Shown here in pieces: positions 24,248 through 36,674 of a stretch of DNA of 64,000 nt. The notes under the pieces were generated by a model. The model did not search any database, was not told the DNA's origin, and worked only from the letters and a program-made list of their open reading frames with translations. This DNA is from Straminergon stramineum. Taxonomy: Eukaryota; Streptophyta; Bryopsida; Hypnales; Calliergonaceae. The first letter of the stretch is position 1, and each line of letters opens with the position of its first letter. Both the position numbers and the translations under genes were made by a program. The stretch spans positions 31,848,906 through 31,912,905 of the forward strand of contig OY987264.1 of NCBI GenBank assembly GCA_963920665.1, given 5' to 3'.

Positions 24248-24495
24248 TCCCTTAAGGCCCAAGGAGCTTGTTTTGAGTCTCTTACCTAATCAACAAGTCA
24301 AAATTATAACTTCATTTTCTTACATTCTGATAAGTATATCAAAGTGAATTTCATATCAGGATGTTTATATTGAACGAGGAAATTCAATAGTGCAATTGAC
24401 ATCATCTAATAAGCTTGATGTACAATGCATATTGTCAATCAAAGTTCAAACTTGTGAAAAAGTATAGATTCATTGCTTGGGCCTTGAGGGGGTAA
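24244..24495. mobile_element. TTAA-ended TIR element, family D, copy 1
   Basis: It starts TTAATCCCTTAAGGCCCAAG and ends TTGGGCCTTGAGGGGGTAA, where the last TTAA has mutated to GTAA. It matches 62916-63165 nearly base for base across 250 bases. The shared interior is non-coding. Confidence 0.8.
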
Positions 24496-24939
24496 GCAAT
24501 TACGCATATATGAAGCATGAGTTTCTTGAGTGGGGAAGTTTTCTTGTGTATAGAAAATAATAGAGTTTTGGAAGGATCCCAAAAAAATTTCAAAATTTTA
24601 TTTCTCTAAATATAATTACTATGAATTTCTTAGCTCAAGATTTTGTTCAACTTGTATTGGTCATATAGTCTTCCTATTTCCAACCAAGGATTGATTGCAA
24701 AATCAACAAAGGGCTAGTTGCAATATAGAGAGTCTTGTAGCCAATCATAGTTATTGCACCACAACTACGCCGGGAATTGTGCTATAATTAATCACTATTC
24801 ATCACTACTTAAATGATAAGAAAGTAGTCTATAGGACAAAAATGGAAAGGGGGGGGGATAAAAAATGGGTTGCCTCCGATAATTTAATTTTATAAACTCT
24901 GGATCAAAGGGGACAGAGGATGGAGGCTTTGTATTGACT

Positions 24940-25740
24940 ACTATGGGCCCCCCATATGCACAATTGACCCCAAACTGCCATGTTCATTTTGTATACATCT
25001 CCAAAATCAATTAAGGTAAATGTGCCTATGACAAGCAAACCACCCATGACAAGCAACTAGGAAATGACCCATTAGAGTCTTACAACAATCTATGACAAAA
25101 ATTCTCTAAAAAATAAGATTAGGACTACATTAGGTTGGTTACTGACCGAAATCAATGACTTGGGTGATGGTGATGGAGTTATTAGTGTTTGTTTTAGGAA
25201 CTTCTAGCTTTTCAATGTAAATTCGTCAAAGCAAATGATTTTTTTAATTCTTTATGTTTTGGCCATGTTAGGAAAGATTGTACCCATGTTAGGAAATATT
25301 CTAACTGCTTTAGGTGGTAGGATGGTCATCATGCATATACTTTTTGTTGGTTTTGGGATAGTCTACAGACTCTTTTGGGCCGATTGGTAATCACACTTCA
25401 AAAATTCATAATAAATTCAAACTTTGTAAGAAGTAGTAGAAAATTTCAATTGCTCTCTTCTTTTCATATGGAAAAAACTATGAGTTTTTTTGCTAATTGT
25501 AACAAGGCAAAACAATCATTCTGCCTGTTATAGGCAGGTTTACCTTATGTACTTATATAGAAGAAATGCTTTCAAAACCAAAAACTTGGTTCCTTCATGA
25601 CTTTTGCAAACAAATCCATATGTCATGTCCTTTGGTGCGTTGGAACTTCTTTTCATTTGGCAATAAGGACATATAAAAATCTCAACAACTTAATAATAGT
25701 AATTAGGCATAATAGCAATTAGTGGTGGTTTGGGAGGTAC
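24940..25740 (-). repeat. Dispersed repeat R, inverted, with a family G insertion
   Basis: Read on the minus strand, the flanks of 25013-25551 give the R strings (CAAAAGTCATGAAGGA and ATTGATTTTGGAGATGTA). The family G element splits them at a TA about ten bases from the site used at 21136, so the two insertions are independent. Confidence 0.55.
25013..25551. mobile_element. TA-flanked MITE, family G, copy 2
   Basis: The TIRs TAAGGTAAATGTGCCTATGA and TTATAGGCAGGTTTACCTTA are related to the copy at 21136. Internal strings such as GGATAGTCTACAGACTC are shared. It also carries a duplicated CATGTTAGGAAA-type stretch. Confidence 0.7.
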
Positions 25741-25790
25741 ACACACTAATAAAGTTTAGGTAGGGACACCCAAAAGGTAGCACCATTGTC

Positions 25791-25903
<113 letters not shown>

Positions 25904-26049
25904 GCATGCTTGGTATTATTAAAACTGGTCAATATTTTCATTTTTTCATATTGGGAGTGAAATTATGAAAGGAGGTTTGAATGCACCAAAAGAATGCAAC
26001 ATTTGGATATTGTATGCAAAAGTTACAAAGGGTCCAAGTTTGATTTGGA

Positions 26050-26430
26050 TAAGGTAGCCGACCCATTTCTGATCAGCCCCCTTTCCAATATGTAAGCTAC
26101 TTTCTTTCTGTAAAGTTGTGGTGCAGTTCCTAGAATAATTGTGTCACATTATGATTGGTTGCATGGCTCTTAATATTGCAACTAGCCCTTCGTTGATTTT
26201 GCAATTAGCCTCTGGTCACAAATAGAAAGCTCTATACCACCATTAGAGGTCAAAGAGAATCTTCCACTAAAAAATTCATAGTAATGACATTTTTTGTAAT
26301 AAAAATTCTGGAAAAATATGCAATCTTTCTAAACTTTGTTTTTGCACATGGGAAATTTTTTGCATTCAAGAAACCTTTGCACCAAATATACACAATTGCT
26401 TAAGTAGTTGGAAATGGGTTGGCTACCTTA
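26050..26430. mobile_element. TA-flanked MITE, family F, intact-looking copy
   Basis: TIRs are TAAGGTAGCCGACCCATTTC and GAAATGGGTTGGCTACCTTA, a 20-base inverted repeat with one mismatch. It interrupts a repeat R copy (GATTTGGA before, GATGATGTTCTG after) at TA. The copy at 23569-24880 shares its interior. Confidence 0.85.
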
Positions 26431-27913
26431 GATGATGTTCTGAAATCCTTTCTTCAATATATGTAGGATACTTATTGGTTTTGGAGATGTACATAGAGTG
26501 ACAATGGTGGTTTTAGACAAGATGTTATTTCAAGTGTACTCAACTTACTAGGGCCAAAAGCTAGAATATAACTCCCCAAAACTAACATTATGTATTGTTG
26601 TTGTACATTTTCTAATCTATTGAGAAAACAAATACTTTTTATAAATTTACAAAAGAAATAGGAATAAACAAACTCAAAATTAATCAAAATCTCAACTATG
26701 ATGGGTGGAATTGGAGGTCAAAGTTGGAGTTCATTTGTAATAGGAGCATGGATGTCACTTGAACAAAAGCCCTGTCAATGAATGGAACCAGACCAAGGAT
26801 AATTTCAAGCAAATATCAACTTGTTGCTTGCTGCTAAGGTAGTGTACTCCTTGGTCCCAAAAGGATCTTCCAGTTGCTCAAAAATGATCATTTTTGTTCT
26901 CGAAGATTCAGTAAATGGACAACTTCCTTAAAATATTTAGAAAGGGGTTGAAATATCGTTATTTTAGCCAAACATTTAATCAAACTAGAAAATCATTTTG
27001 AGATGGAGGGTGTATATTTGATGTCCCCAAACGTAGGATTATCATCCACAGTGTTAGTGTTTCTTATTTTTGTTTGTTTTGAGTGTACTACTTCCTTTCT
27101 TCTTCTTCTTCTTCATCATCTTCTTGTTCATTTTGGATTAAGAATTCCATATTGAATTGATTCAAAACCAAGAGTACAAATCGACCCCGTCCCAAGGCTC
27201 ACAATTATCTATGGGAGTGGGTCCATGGACCTTGGTTTCGCAACCCTGCTAGTATTCTGGTATGAGTCAAATTTCTTGTTACAAGTATTGTTTCCTTTAT
27301 CAATGGAAATTGTCCATGTGTTTAAAAAATAAATAAATAAAAATTTAAATCCTTGGGGGAACATAGATTATTTTCTTCTATGGAATTTCAGAAATTCCAT
27401 GAAGGTGGAATCTACGAAACAATGGCAACTCCTGTCCATGACCAAATTCCGAGGCCGTTCCGTTCCAGTATTGGAGACAGAGTCTGATCCAATGCCATTG
27501 ATGGCATCTTTACACGAAAGGATCAATTGATGGAGGAGCTTGTCAAACATTGTAGGAGCTTGGTTTGTGGGATGCAAAGGAGGCATTAACTTAACTTAAT
27601 TTATGCTAGGCCTAAAGGAAAATTTCCCCCCGAATATGAAAGCATAATAAGTGAATAACTTATATATATGAACAGCATATGGATTCGGGATTCATTGGGG
27701 GCTGGTCACTCAAAAACTATTTTTTACTCCTCTATTTGTGTCAAAAAGAAACAAAAAAACAATCTTACTTATAAGGTCGTGGTTTTTAATATTGGCACAA
27801 TGATTGAGAATGCTCAACAGTATTTGTATTTGATATAACACTCCTCTTCGTAATTAATTCGTCTAGGAATATGTGATATAGAGTACTTAGGTAGAATTCA
27901 AAAAAGGTTGTTA
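26431..27913. other. No gene seen
   Basis: The first 150 bases are the right part of a repeat R copy. The remainder is AT-rich, with a TTC run near 27100 and an ORF of 72 codons on the minus strand (27368-27586) with no recognisable domain. Confidence 0.45.
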
Positions 27914-28301
27914 TAAGGTAAAAACAACCCATTGCTGTTAGGATTAGGAGTCTGCCCTCATGCCATTGATGAATTTTTTTTCCCCACACGAACTTTTGGG
28001 AATAAACTCCAGGTTTCAAAAAAAAAGTTCTCCACACAAAGACAAGTGTGGGAAATAGCAAGAGCAATTGAAATTGTATTTTTTCAGTAAAGTATGAATT
28101 TGTTATGAATTTTTGAAGTGTGTTGCTCATTGTGGCCCCAAAGAGTCTATAGACTATCCCAAACCCAACAAAAAGTGTACCCATAATAATAGTCATCTTT
28201 TCTTGTGGCCCAACTCTCATTTCTTGAAACACCCTTCTAATGGGGTCATTTCCTAGGTATCTATCATGAGTCTTTTGACCTGAATAAACTACTCTACCTT
28301 A
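27914..28301 (-). mobile_element. Family G MITE, degenerate inverted copy
   Basis: Ends TAAGGTAAAAACAACCC and ACTACTCTACCTTA. Reading the minus strand gives GGATAGTCTATAGACTC, TTCATAACAAATTCATAC and CTAGGAAATGACCCATTAGA, which follow 25013-25551. The 148-codon minus-strand ORF covering it is just this element and is not shared as an ORF by the other copies. Confidence 0.6.
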
Positions 28302-28641
28302 TTGTGAATGGAAAAATGTTGAAAATATTGGATCATGGGTGGAGCTAACACTCATAATGGTATTTAATATTACATAAACTATTTGAATTAAGAAATTTTC
28401 AAAGAAGAGGATATCTACAAACATAGTTGATAAAAATATCCATAGTAAGTAAGAACTTTTAGTATTTTAAAATCGATTAGGATAGGTAACACTAAATGTC
28501 ATTAATAGTATAATGATAAACAAAGGAATTTTTTTTGAAGAGCAATCTTGGTATTTATTTATTAATTAAAAAAAATATCAATAGGTTTTATTTATTTTTA
28601 ATATGCAAGGTTGTTTTTTCTAAAAATAGATGGATAATGCA

Positions 28642-29575
28642 ATAACCTCTAAAGTTCCTTGACTATATTATCACCAAAACTCCTCAAAAACTGTCATTTC
28701 TAATACAAGTACCAAATTTTTGAAAAATATCATTTTTCGACACATGTAACTATAGGATCTTGTAGTACATCAGATTGAGAAGATGTGGAAAAAAATTCAG
28801 AAAATTCCACTATGTAGATTGCAAGATATTAGCATTTGAAGTGACAAAAATCCTTTTTTGGGCCTTGTGAAAAAATGAGCAGCTACACTTCACAAGGTCA
28901 CATTTGAATGAAAAAATGTCCAAAATGGTGGTGCTTCTTTAGATTCATTCTTCAATGCAAGTTGGCTACATACTTGAAAATTTTCAGATCATTTAGAATT
29001 GTGCAACATATAGGAAAAAAAATAGTAAGTAGAAAGATGTAGAGAATGATTCAAAATACTAAATTGTTAACAATTTATTAATGGAATTGAAAAATCCCAA
29101 TCCCAATGGTTGTAATGTTTTAATAAACAATCTACATCTAATGTTTTTAATTTTTTCAAAAAATATTGAAAATTGAGTTGAATAAAGGACTTCAAAGTTT
29201 ATTTTAGAGTAGAGAATCCATACTTGCCTGCAAACTAAAACATCTCATAACTTTTGACTCATTGATCAAAATGGAATGATTCAAAGCTTTCTATGTATGA
29301 ATAACTTTAGAAAACCAATTTCAAATTTTTATTTTGGAAAAAAGTGATTTTTTCAGATCTGCCCAGACTGCCCGAGTTGAGAAACAAACTACATATTAGG
29401 CCATAACTTTTGACTCATATTTCCAAATGTTCTGAAATTTAGTGCACATGAAAGATATTCCTCGTCCACACCTTCTATTAAAGTTTGGGCCCAAAACATG
29501 GAAATCTCTAGTCATATGTACCTGCCCAAAAAAGTTATGTTGCCAAAAAACACACCTTGGTCCTTTAGGGGTTAA
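28642..29575 (+). mobile_element. TTAA-type TIR element, family A, copy 2
   Basis: It begins ATAACCTCTAAAGTTCCTTG, with the first TTAA decayed to ATAA, and ends CTTGGTCCTTTAGGGGTTAA. It is collinear with 8031-8966 and of almost the same length (934 against 936 bases). Confidence 0.75.
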
Positions 29576-32040
29576 GAAGAAATAGATGAATAAACTTGAT
29601 AGTGCGTGTTCGACATATTGGTGTTTGAAAAGATGAAAACAACCCATATTGTGTAGGTTTGGAACAATCCAAATGTAGTTCCATTAGCTATAGATCATCA
29701 ATCAACCCATTTTGAATTGTGGATGATTGCAAGAAATACTTCATGTTTTTGAATAAAAAATGTAGTTTTAGGCTATAGGATTGATGATACTATGCAAAAC
29801 TATCAATATCATATGTCAGCATATCTAAACCAATAATTCTAGGCCCTTTTAGATTTGTACGATCAATTCCATACTACATAGTACTATGCAATACTATAGA
29901 CTACTCTGGGGTATTGCAAAAGCCACTGGGAGCAGAAAATAGCAAATTAGGGATTTGTGGACCTTTTCATTGTTAGTAATTCAAAAAAAATTCAAAAAAT
30001 TCCATATAAAAGCCATTTTGCTAGAAAAGATTGTGCTCACATTGCACCAAAAAAATTCATGGAGGAAATTTTTTCCCTCTTTGTAGCCTTCGTGCAAAAG
30101 AAGGTCACTTTGATCCTAGGTGTGCAATCAACATCAGTTTCTATTTTCATACAAAACTCATCATCAGTCCTTGTAATGTTAGTAAACCTCCAAACATGTC
30201 CAATTTGTGGCTTTGAATTTTCATTTTTGTATCTAAAATAGTACTTAAAACCTCCAAAATGGCTAAAATAGACATCCAATCAGGGCAATTTAAAAATAGT
30301 AATATAATTTGGAAAAATTGGAAAAAAAATCTCAACGTTTGCAACTATCACATGTACCTTCATTCTAAATTTCCCGCCCAACGGAAAAAAAATGTGAAAG
30401 TTATGAGCAAAACCCCACTCATCCAAAGGCAAGAAGACAAAAAATAGGACAAGTGTTTCGTGCAATCTTGTATGCATTTACGAAGGGACCAACATTCAAT
30501 CTACATCCAAATTTTCATCCATTTTTTAATTCTCTTATTTCTATTCACATACCGTGAATTTTCATCCCCTTTTCATAAAATTTTACAAAATTTTAGCCAA
30601 ATTCGTCAATTCACACACATTTTTATCTATAATTCCATCCACTTGTTCATACTAGATAGCATTAGATGAGATTTGGGGAAGAAAGGGGGCCGTTTTAGGT
30701 ATGATACCCATTATGATTCTGTAGCAGTGAGGGCATGGCTAACTGTTGTCAGCCATCATAAATATTATATTATATTTATTTATTTATTCCCTGAAATTGA
30801 ATAAAAAGTAAAAATAAATAAAAAATTTGACATAGTCGCCTCCCAACCACATTATCACATTGAAGTGATCCAATTCACCAAGTTCCCTATTGTTGAGAAG
30901 TCGCAATCTTCTAATGGGGCCAAATCTCTTCTAATGAGCATATTCATTGAAAATTCTTTCAATTAGTGTAAGGGATGTTACATTATACAAACTCTTGAAC
31001 TAATTGATTTAACTTGAATATTCTAATGAAAAATTAAATTGATAATTTTTTATGTGTTTTGTATGTCTCATATCTTCTTTTCCTTTTCACAAGTTCTAAC
31101 CAATAAGTGAGAGACATGTAACACCTTCCTTTAAAGTATGATTGCATTCATAGCTTACATATTATCTAACAAATTTCACCAAAAACTATGATTTTGCGTT
31201 TGTTAGGTGTAAATTTTTAATCATATATTTGGTAAATTATGTTTAAGTGTGGATAATGTTCAGAAATGGTATTTGAATATTATGCACAAAAGTCATGAGA
31301 AGTCAAAGTTACATTGATATAAGATGGGTACCCTTGGAGCCACCACTTTTTGTTGTTGCACCTAGTTATTATTATCAAACTAGTTCCCCCCTCTAAAAAA
31401 AATATGGCATTTGGATACCATATAGAAAAAGTTATGAAGGTTCATTGAAGCTTTTGGGAAGATATGCAAAGAGTGATAATGGCAGTTGAAGACAAGGTGC
31501 GATTTTGGGTGTACACACTAGGGTTTTTTTTCATTTTTTTGGAAGTGCCAACGTGCCAATATAAAATGTTATAGTGGTACTCCAAATTTCAAAATTCATC
31601 CACATATTGGATAGAAAATTTCTCATTAGCGCATATCACATGTTCACAATTCTATTTTCATCCACAATTTAGTGATTTCATCTGAAATTATTTTCTCAAT
31701 TCTCAATTGTTTGGCGAAAAACTTCATGTTTTTTTGCCATTTCTGAGCCAATTTATTTATTTCTGCTGCAATCTAGCACCATAAAGCCAAAGAAAAAAAA
31801 TCCTTGGTACCCACGGCTTACTTTCCAAGTCAATGTTGTAATTTCAATCTCCTAACATTAAATATTCAACAATGAGCCTCCATTTCTTATTTAGATTTAT
31901 CAAGGTCACGCACTTTTGGATATGTGCTTGAGAATGTGTTCTTCCCTCATCCTTGTAAATGAGTGCTATGATAAACCTTCCTAGTGGACTTTGGAACAAC
32001 TAATTAAGTAATGTAGGTAGGACCTTGTAGAGGCTATACA
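29576..32040. other. Decayed repeats with a possible zinc-finger remnant
   Basis: Frame +1 at 30031-30216 reads CSHCTKKIHGGNFFPLC followed by AKEGHFDPRC. This could be a broken zinc-binding region of a transposon protein, either a BED-like finger or two CCHC knuckles with changed residues. The frame ends within 60 codons and the flanks are AT-rich repeats, including repeat R (31390-31510). No intact gene. Confidence 0.3.
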
Positions 32041-32490
32041 AATTTTTTACATTTATTTTTGGATGGAACACTAAGGGGATCAACCCTCCCTAGCCTATTA
32101 TAAATAGTGTAGGTAGAACCTTACACCTACACTAACTTACGCAACACAAATAGGAGGCAATTTTTTTTACATTTATCTTTGCTTAGAGCATTGACGGAAT
32201 CAACCCTCCCTAGCCCTATTATAAACATTGTGTCTAGAACCTTGCACCCACACTAACTTTTGCAGCACAAATAGAAGGCAATTTTTTTACATTTACCTTT
32301 GCCTAGAGCACTACTAGAATCAACCATCCCTTGCCCTATAAAATAGCGTGGATAGAACCTTACACCTACACTAACTTACGCAACACAAAATACGGGGCAA
32401 TTTTTTTACATTTACCTTTCCCTAAAGCACTAACGGAATCAACCCTCCCTAGCCCCCCTATTATAAACAGTGTGGGTAGAACCTTTCAGC
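32041..32490. repeat. 120-base tandem repeat, about 3.7 copies
   Basis: Units start at about 32041, 32161, 32281 and 32401 with TTTTTTACATTTA and continue through ATCAACCCTCCCTAGCC, TAGAACCTT and ACACTAACTTACGCAACAC. Copies differ at many positions, so the array is old. Confidence 0.85.
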
Positions 32491-34359
32491 AAACTATTAT
32501 TAAATAGTGTCAGCAACTATTATAATTAAATATATTAGTGTGGGTAGGGCCAAAGCCATGGAGAGTTGACACAGGTAACGTAAAGTGCTTCAATTTGTGG
32601 AAGATGTGCAAGATCTCCCTTCTAAACTGGGGTCTACCAGTAACTTACAAAGCTCCATGCCACACGTAACCCCCTTTCTGAATTAATTTTTTTTTTATAA
32701 TTCTACAACTCATACTAAATGCTTATTAGTATTGCTCCGACCAATGCTTACTGGACCTGGCTAGCTGGCTCCAATAAACACATGATTTGCCACATGGAGG
32801 CTTCACATTCTTTTCATGGAGAATGTTTCGTACATGGGAAACTCAATTGACACGTCACCAACCTAGTTTGATTATTTGGACTTGAAAATTAAAAAATATG
32901 TCGATTCAAAATTTTTTCATGTTTATATTAAATTTTTTTAAATGTAATTACACAAACCATCTATTTTGTAATTTATCTCTAAAATAAAACAAACTATGTA
33001 TTTACTATTGGTTCGTTTTCTCTTGTATAGGAGTGATAGCCCTAGTGGAGTGCCTATAGGTGGAAGCCATGAATCTATAATAATTTTAGGGGGAATTTTT
33101 ACATAGGTTAAATGTAATTAGATGTCAAATAAAATTTTATAGATTGCCCAATGTAATAAAATATGGAATTTAGTTTTTGAATTGGCATGTCTTTGAAAGA
33201 AGAGAATTATAGCTTTTGCAAAAGTCGAAATTGAAAGAAAGTGGTTGGTGAGAATTTGATGCTAGGAAAAATGAAACAGGAGATTTTGATAAGGAGAGGA
33301 TGCAATTGGTGTCCTTTGAAAGGAAGCCGGTCTCCTTCTACAAAGAGGAGGAAATTTACAAAGGATAGCTCTAAAAACTTTCCAAATGTTGTTTACAATT
33401 CTAGGAAAAACAATAGATACTTCAATTTTTTCTAGATATCTGAGGCCCATACATTGTACTTTAGGATACAATTGGTTAACAATATTATATGATTCTTCAA
33501 ACAATCTTTTATAAGTGTGAAAGATATTGAACTTCAAATTGTTTTCATGAATTAAAAAAATCAAAAACTTACTTATACCTTTATTTAAGGAAATTAAGGA
33601 GAGCTTAGCCATTGCTTCTTGACATCCCAATGTCTTTGGTGACGGCTCAGGGGACACTAGGTCTGATTTAAATTTACTTGACTTTGATATACAGTATATG
33701 TACAGTGTCATATTGAACCATTTCGGTACCTTCATTTTTTACACAACGTTGAACACCGTCCAATTGCTTGAAAAGATATGATCAAAAAATTACAGATAAA
33801 CAAGTATATGACATTCAGGGTATCCCCAAAAGAAGATTGTGTAAAGCACAACCTTTCAACCCATCCTGAATAAAAAAAAGGTTGTGCAATGGCAAAGTGC
33901 AGATTAATGATGAGGACCTACGGAGGTGTGTGTGTAGAAAAGAAAAGAAAAGAACCCCCCAGAAAAATATCCTACCTGGACAAAAAAATTTTAGCCCCAT
34001 ACCAAGGCCTAAGAATAGGCTCCCCAAGTATTCTGCTCCAGCCAATGAGCTTCCCAGGGACATGAGCCGTCTTCATCAAAAGGAGGCTTTTTCTCCGCCT
34101 CCTCCCTCCAAATGGCAACTCCTGAAAGTGGCTCCCAGTTCACGAGCACAGGAGCCAGGAGGGCCTTCATCCCACGGTGAAAGGGCTCCTCCCTGTCCCT
34201 CTCTCCCTCTCCGCTGCCTCTCCTGAAATTGGGCCCAAGCCTGCTCCGCAATTCCAGCTGAACCTTGTCCTCAGTCTTCCCTTCTTTCTGACTGGCTGCA
34301 CGATCTGCCCAAGGGCCCAATCAAGTCCATTACTTCACTTATCCCTAGTCTTGACTTAC
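32491..34359. other. No recognised gene
   Basis: AT-rich, turning GC-richer after 33.8 kb. ORFs of up to 157 codons (33262-33735, minus) lack domains. The part at 34009-34330 could be the last exon of the candidate gene at 34360-36674: a minus-strand ORF is open over 34009-34320, and an acceptor TTGGGCAG lies near its start. Confidence 0.4.
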
Positions 34360-36674
34360 CTCTTGCCCTCCAGCAATGGCTTGCGTTGCCAGAATATCAG
34401 GAGGATTAAAATACCGCTCAATGATTTCTTGAATCTGGAAGAAAGGAATCATTCGCCGCAAGTAGGGCTCCAGATGGCATTTCCACTGCAGTTTAGCGTG
34501 TGGGGTTAGTTTTAGGGGGGGGTATTTATAACTCCTCCGTGATAACTTATCGTCAACTGCCTGCCTGTAGAAACTCTGACATTAGGAGATATTTTAAGTT
34601 TTTTTTACTGATGAAACTCCATGAAAAAAGAAATCCATTCTTTATCTTAGTTGGTCTTCACAGAAAAGAGAATTCCAAACATCCTAGCCTATCAATGGAA
34701 ATTGTCCATGTGTTTCAAATAACAAACAAACCATCCTAGCCTAGAAATCAATTCTAAGTTAAAGAAATCGTGAACTAGCTTAGCTGCAGAGTTGCGAGTA
34801 GGATCCGGTACCTAGAAATCGGAAGTGTTCCAAGCTTGTACGCAAATAGCTGAGATTTCCTTATTAAAATGGTTGCTGCAGCAGGAGAAAAGGAAAAGAG
34901 AGTGGTTACTGATGAGCTGTTGAATAAGTAAGTTAGGTTCTACTGTAGCACTTGTGTACCGTAAATAGGGGAGGGGGGCAAAGAGTGTACCTGGCCCCTG
35001 CTGATCGCTCGTATAAATATAACCGTTGCCAAGATATGACAAGTGTATATATTGATCGGGAAGATCAGCTTTCTGGGCTTTGGCCATGAGGCTCCAGCTA
35101 TATTTACCCTGCCAGCAGTACAGGTCATTTGCGAAATATATTGGCATCGAGTCAAAAAATAGGTCCCCAATGTCAACCCCTGCCAAGCTAACTTTCTTTG
35201 GACTTCTCCCTTACCTTAAATAAAAACGCACTTCATTTTGTCAGATACTCCGTCTCTCTGACAACCCACTCGTTCTTCCTTAATTCTTTACAGTATTTTT
35301 AACAACTTTTAATACTCCTACTGTATATTCTCCAGCCCTGCACAAATTATTGATCGATGATCAGCAGAAAATGTGCACACTTGCATCTCGAGAACGTAAC
35401 CCCCACTCAAGTGTTGTGTGACTGAAGCGCAAAGAGGTAAATAGCCAAGAGGTTTCTTGGTGGGTATTCTTAAACGATGATTTTTTGTTCGATGCTGAGA
35501 GTCTCTCCTGATTGAAACAGAACTCTTACTGGTGGACCCCGAATGATTTCCTCCTTTAGACTTCCTTTTTTGATACACTCGGCCACTGTTTCCAACAAAA
35601 AGTAAAAAAAAAGAAAGGCAGAGACTATGGTAATTATTTTTGAAGTTGGAAAAACTTCAATCTTTTAAAAAACTTAAATAAAAACAACAAGAGAGACTCG
35701 CTCACCATTCAACATCAACTGCAGAGAGAAATTCCTCAATTGTTTCGAATCAAGAAAAGAAAAGAAAAGCATCAAATTCAAAAAATTCTCTGAGGTACAA
35801 GTTAAAATAGGTACCTGAAGGCCCAGGCATAATGAGTTAATCCATACAGACCTGAAGCCAGCAGGTGCAGGCGATCAGATTGATGGCCGTCCGTCCGTCA
35901 AGCCCTGCAGCCCATCAGGTCGGTAAGAATTGTGCACAAGTAAAAAGGAAGTAAAACCGGTACCAGGAGAATGAACAATTAATCCTTCTGATGCAGGAGT
36001 TCTGGTCAGATTGATGGTGGAGCGGGACCACTGCACCAGTGAGAGGTTCCTTGCAACAGTGGCTATGGCGGGACCAAGGCCGCGAGGGCAGGCAGGTAGG
36101 CACAGTCCCATCTTGTCCTGTAACATACAGCCATTTTAATTAACTTACTAGTCCTTTCCCCCCCCCCCCTTGAAGAGAGACTGTGTTCATTGAAACTTAC
36201 CAGTCCTTTTTGCTAAGCTTCCCTTCGTCTAGTGGCACTGTGGCACCGCTGGCTCCGACTCTCCCCTCTGTGGGTCCGTCTTCTTCTCTCTTTGGCACTT
36301 CCAAATTCGAGCCCTTGCTAATCAATATCAGCTCACTAGATTTCGGGTATGTACCTCCTCCGGAGTCCGGGCATCATCCTCATCATCACACTGTAGAGAT
36401 GGGTCGCACTGTAGAAGAAGAAGCGGAAGAAGATCGTCGAGGTGCTGGCATGTAAAGGTTGGGCGTGTAGGGCGCTCTCAGGCGGTGATGGTGTTTCTTC
36501 ACGACAGCGGGCTCCATAGATACTTTGTTGCAGCAGCTGCACTTGTCTTTCCGGGGTCACCGTCCTGCCATTGGCACAAGTAGTCACCCAAGTGGTTGAG
36601 CTAGATCGTTCGTTGCACAATTTCTCTCCTCCCGTCTCGAGTTTTTTTATAACACCTCTTTCTCCGGACCACAT
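34360..36674 (-). CDS. Candidate multi-exon gene, product unrecognised
   Basis: Minus-strand candidate exons are 36201-36317 (39 codons, ends GACTG before GTAAGT), 35815-35851, 35530-35585 (includes IKKGSLKEEIIRG, ends before GTAAGA) and 34360-34485 (42 codons, CTGCAG before it and GTAAGT after it). The last is the most convincing; it includes EPYLRRMIPFFQIQEIIERY. A possible start lies at 36674. I could not join all exons in one frame, so exons are missing or the gene is broken. Splice signals and base composition differ from the repeats on either side. I do not recognise the family and propose no function. If real, the gene lies head to head with GRAS gene 1. Confidence 0.35.

Larger units (their letters stand above)
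23569..24880. mobile_element. TA-flanked MITE, family F, carrying two TTAA elements
   Basis: The left end TAAGGTAGGCGGCCCATTTC and right end AAAATGGGTTGCCTCCGATA are decayed forms of the family F TIRs at 26050-26430. The interior after 24495 is the inverse of 26100-26415 (for example AAATCAACAAAGGGCTAGTT). Two TTAA elements, 23599-24247 and 24244-24495, are inserted near its left end. Confidence 0.65.

Noticed and set aside
27786..28232. 148-codon minus-strand ORF
   Set aside because: It is contained almost entirely in a family G MITE copy, and the related copies do not keep the frame.
32041..32490. CRISPR-like array
   Set aside because: The units are contiguous 120-base tandem repeats without distinct spacers, in a eukaryotic genome.
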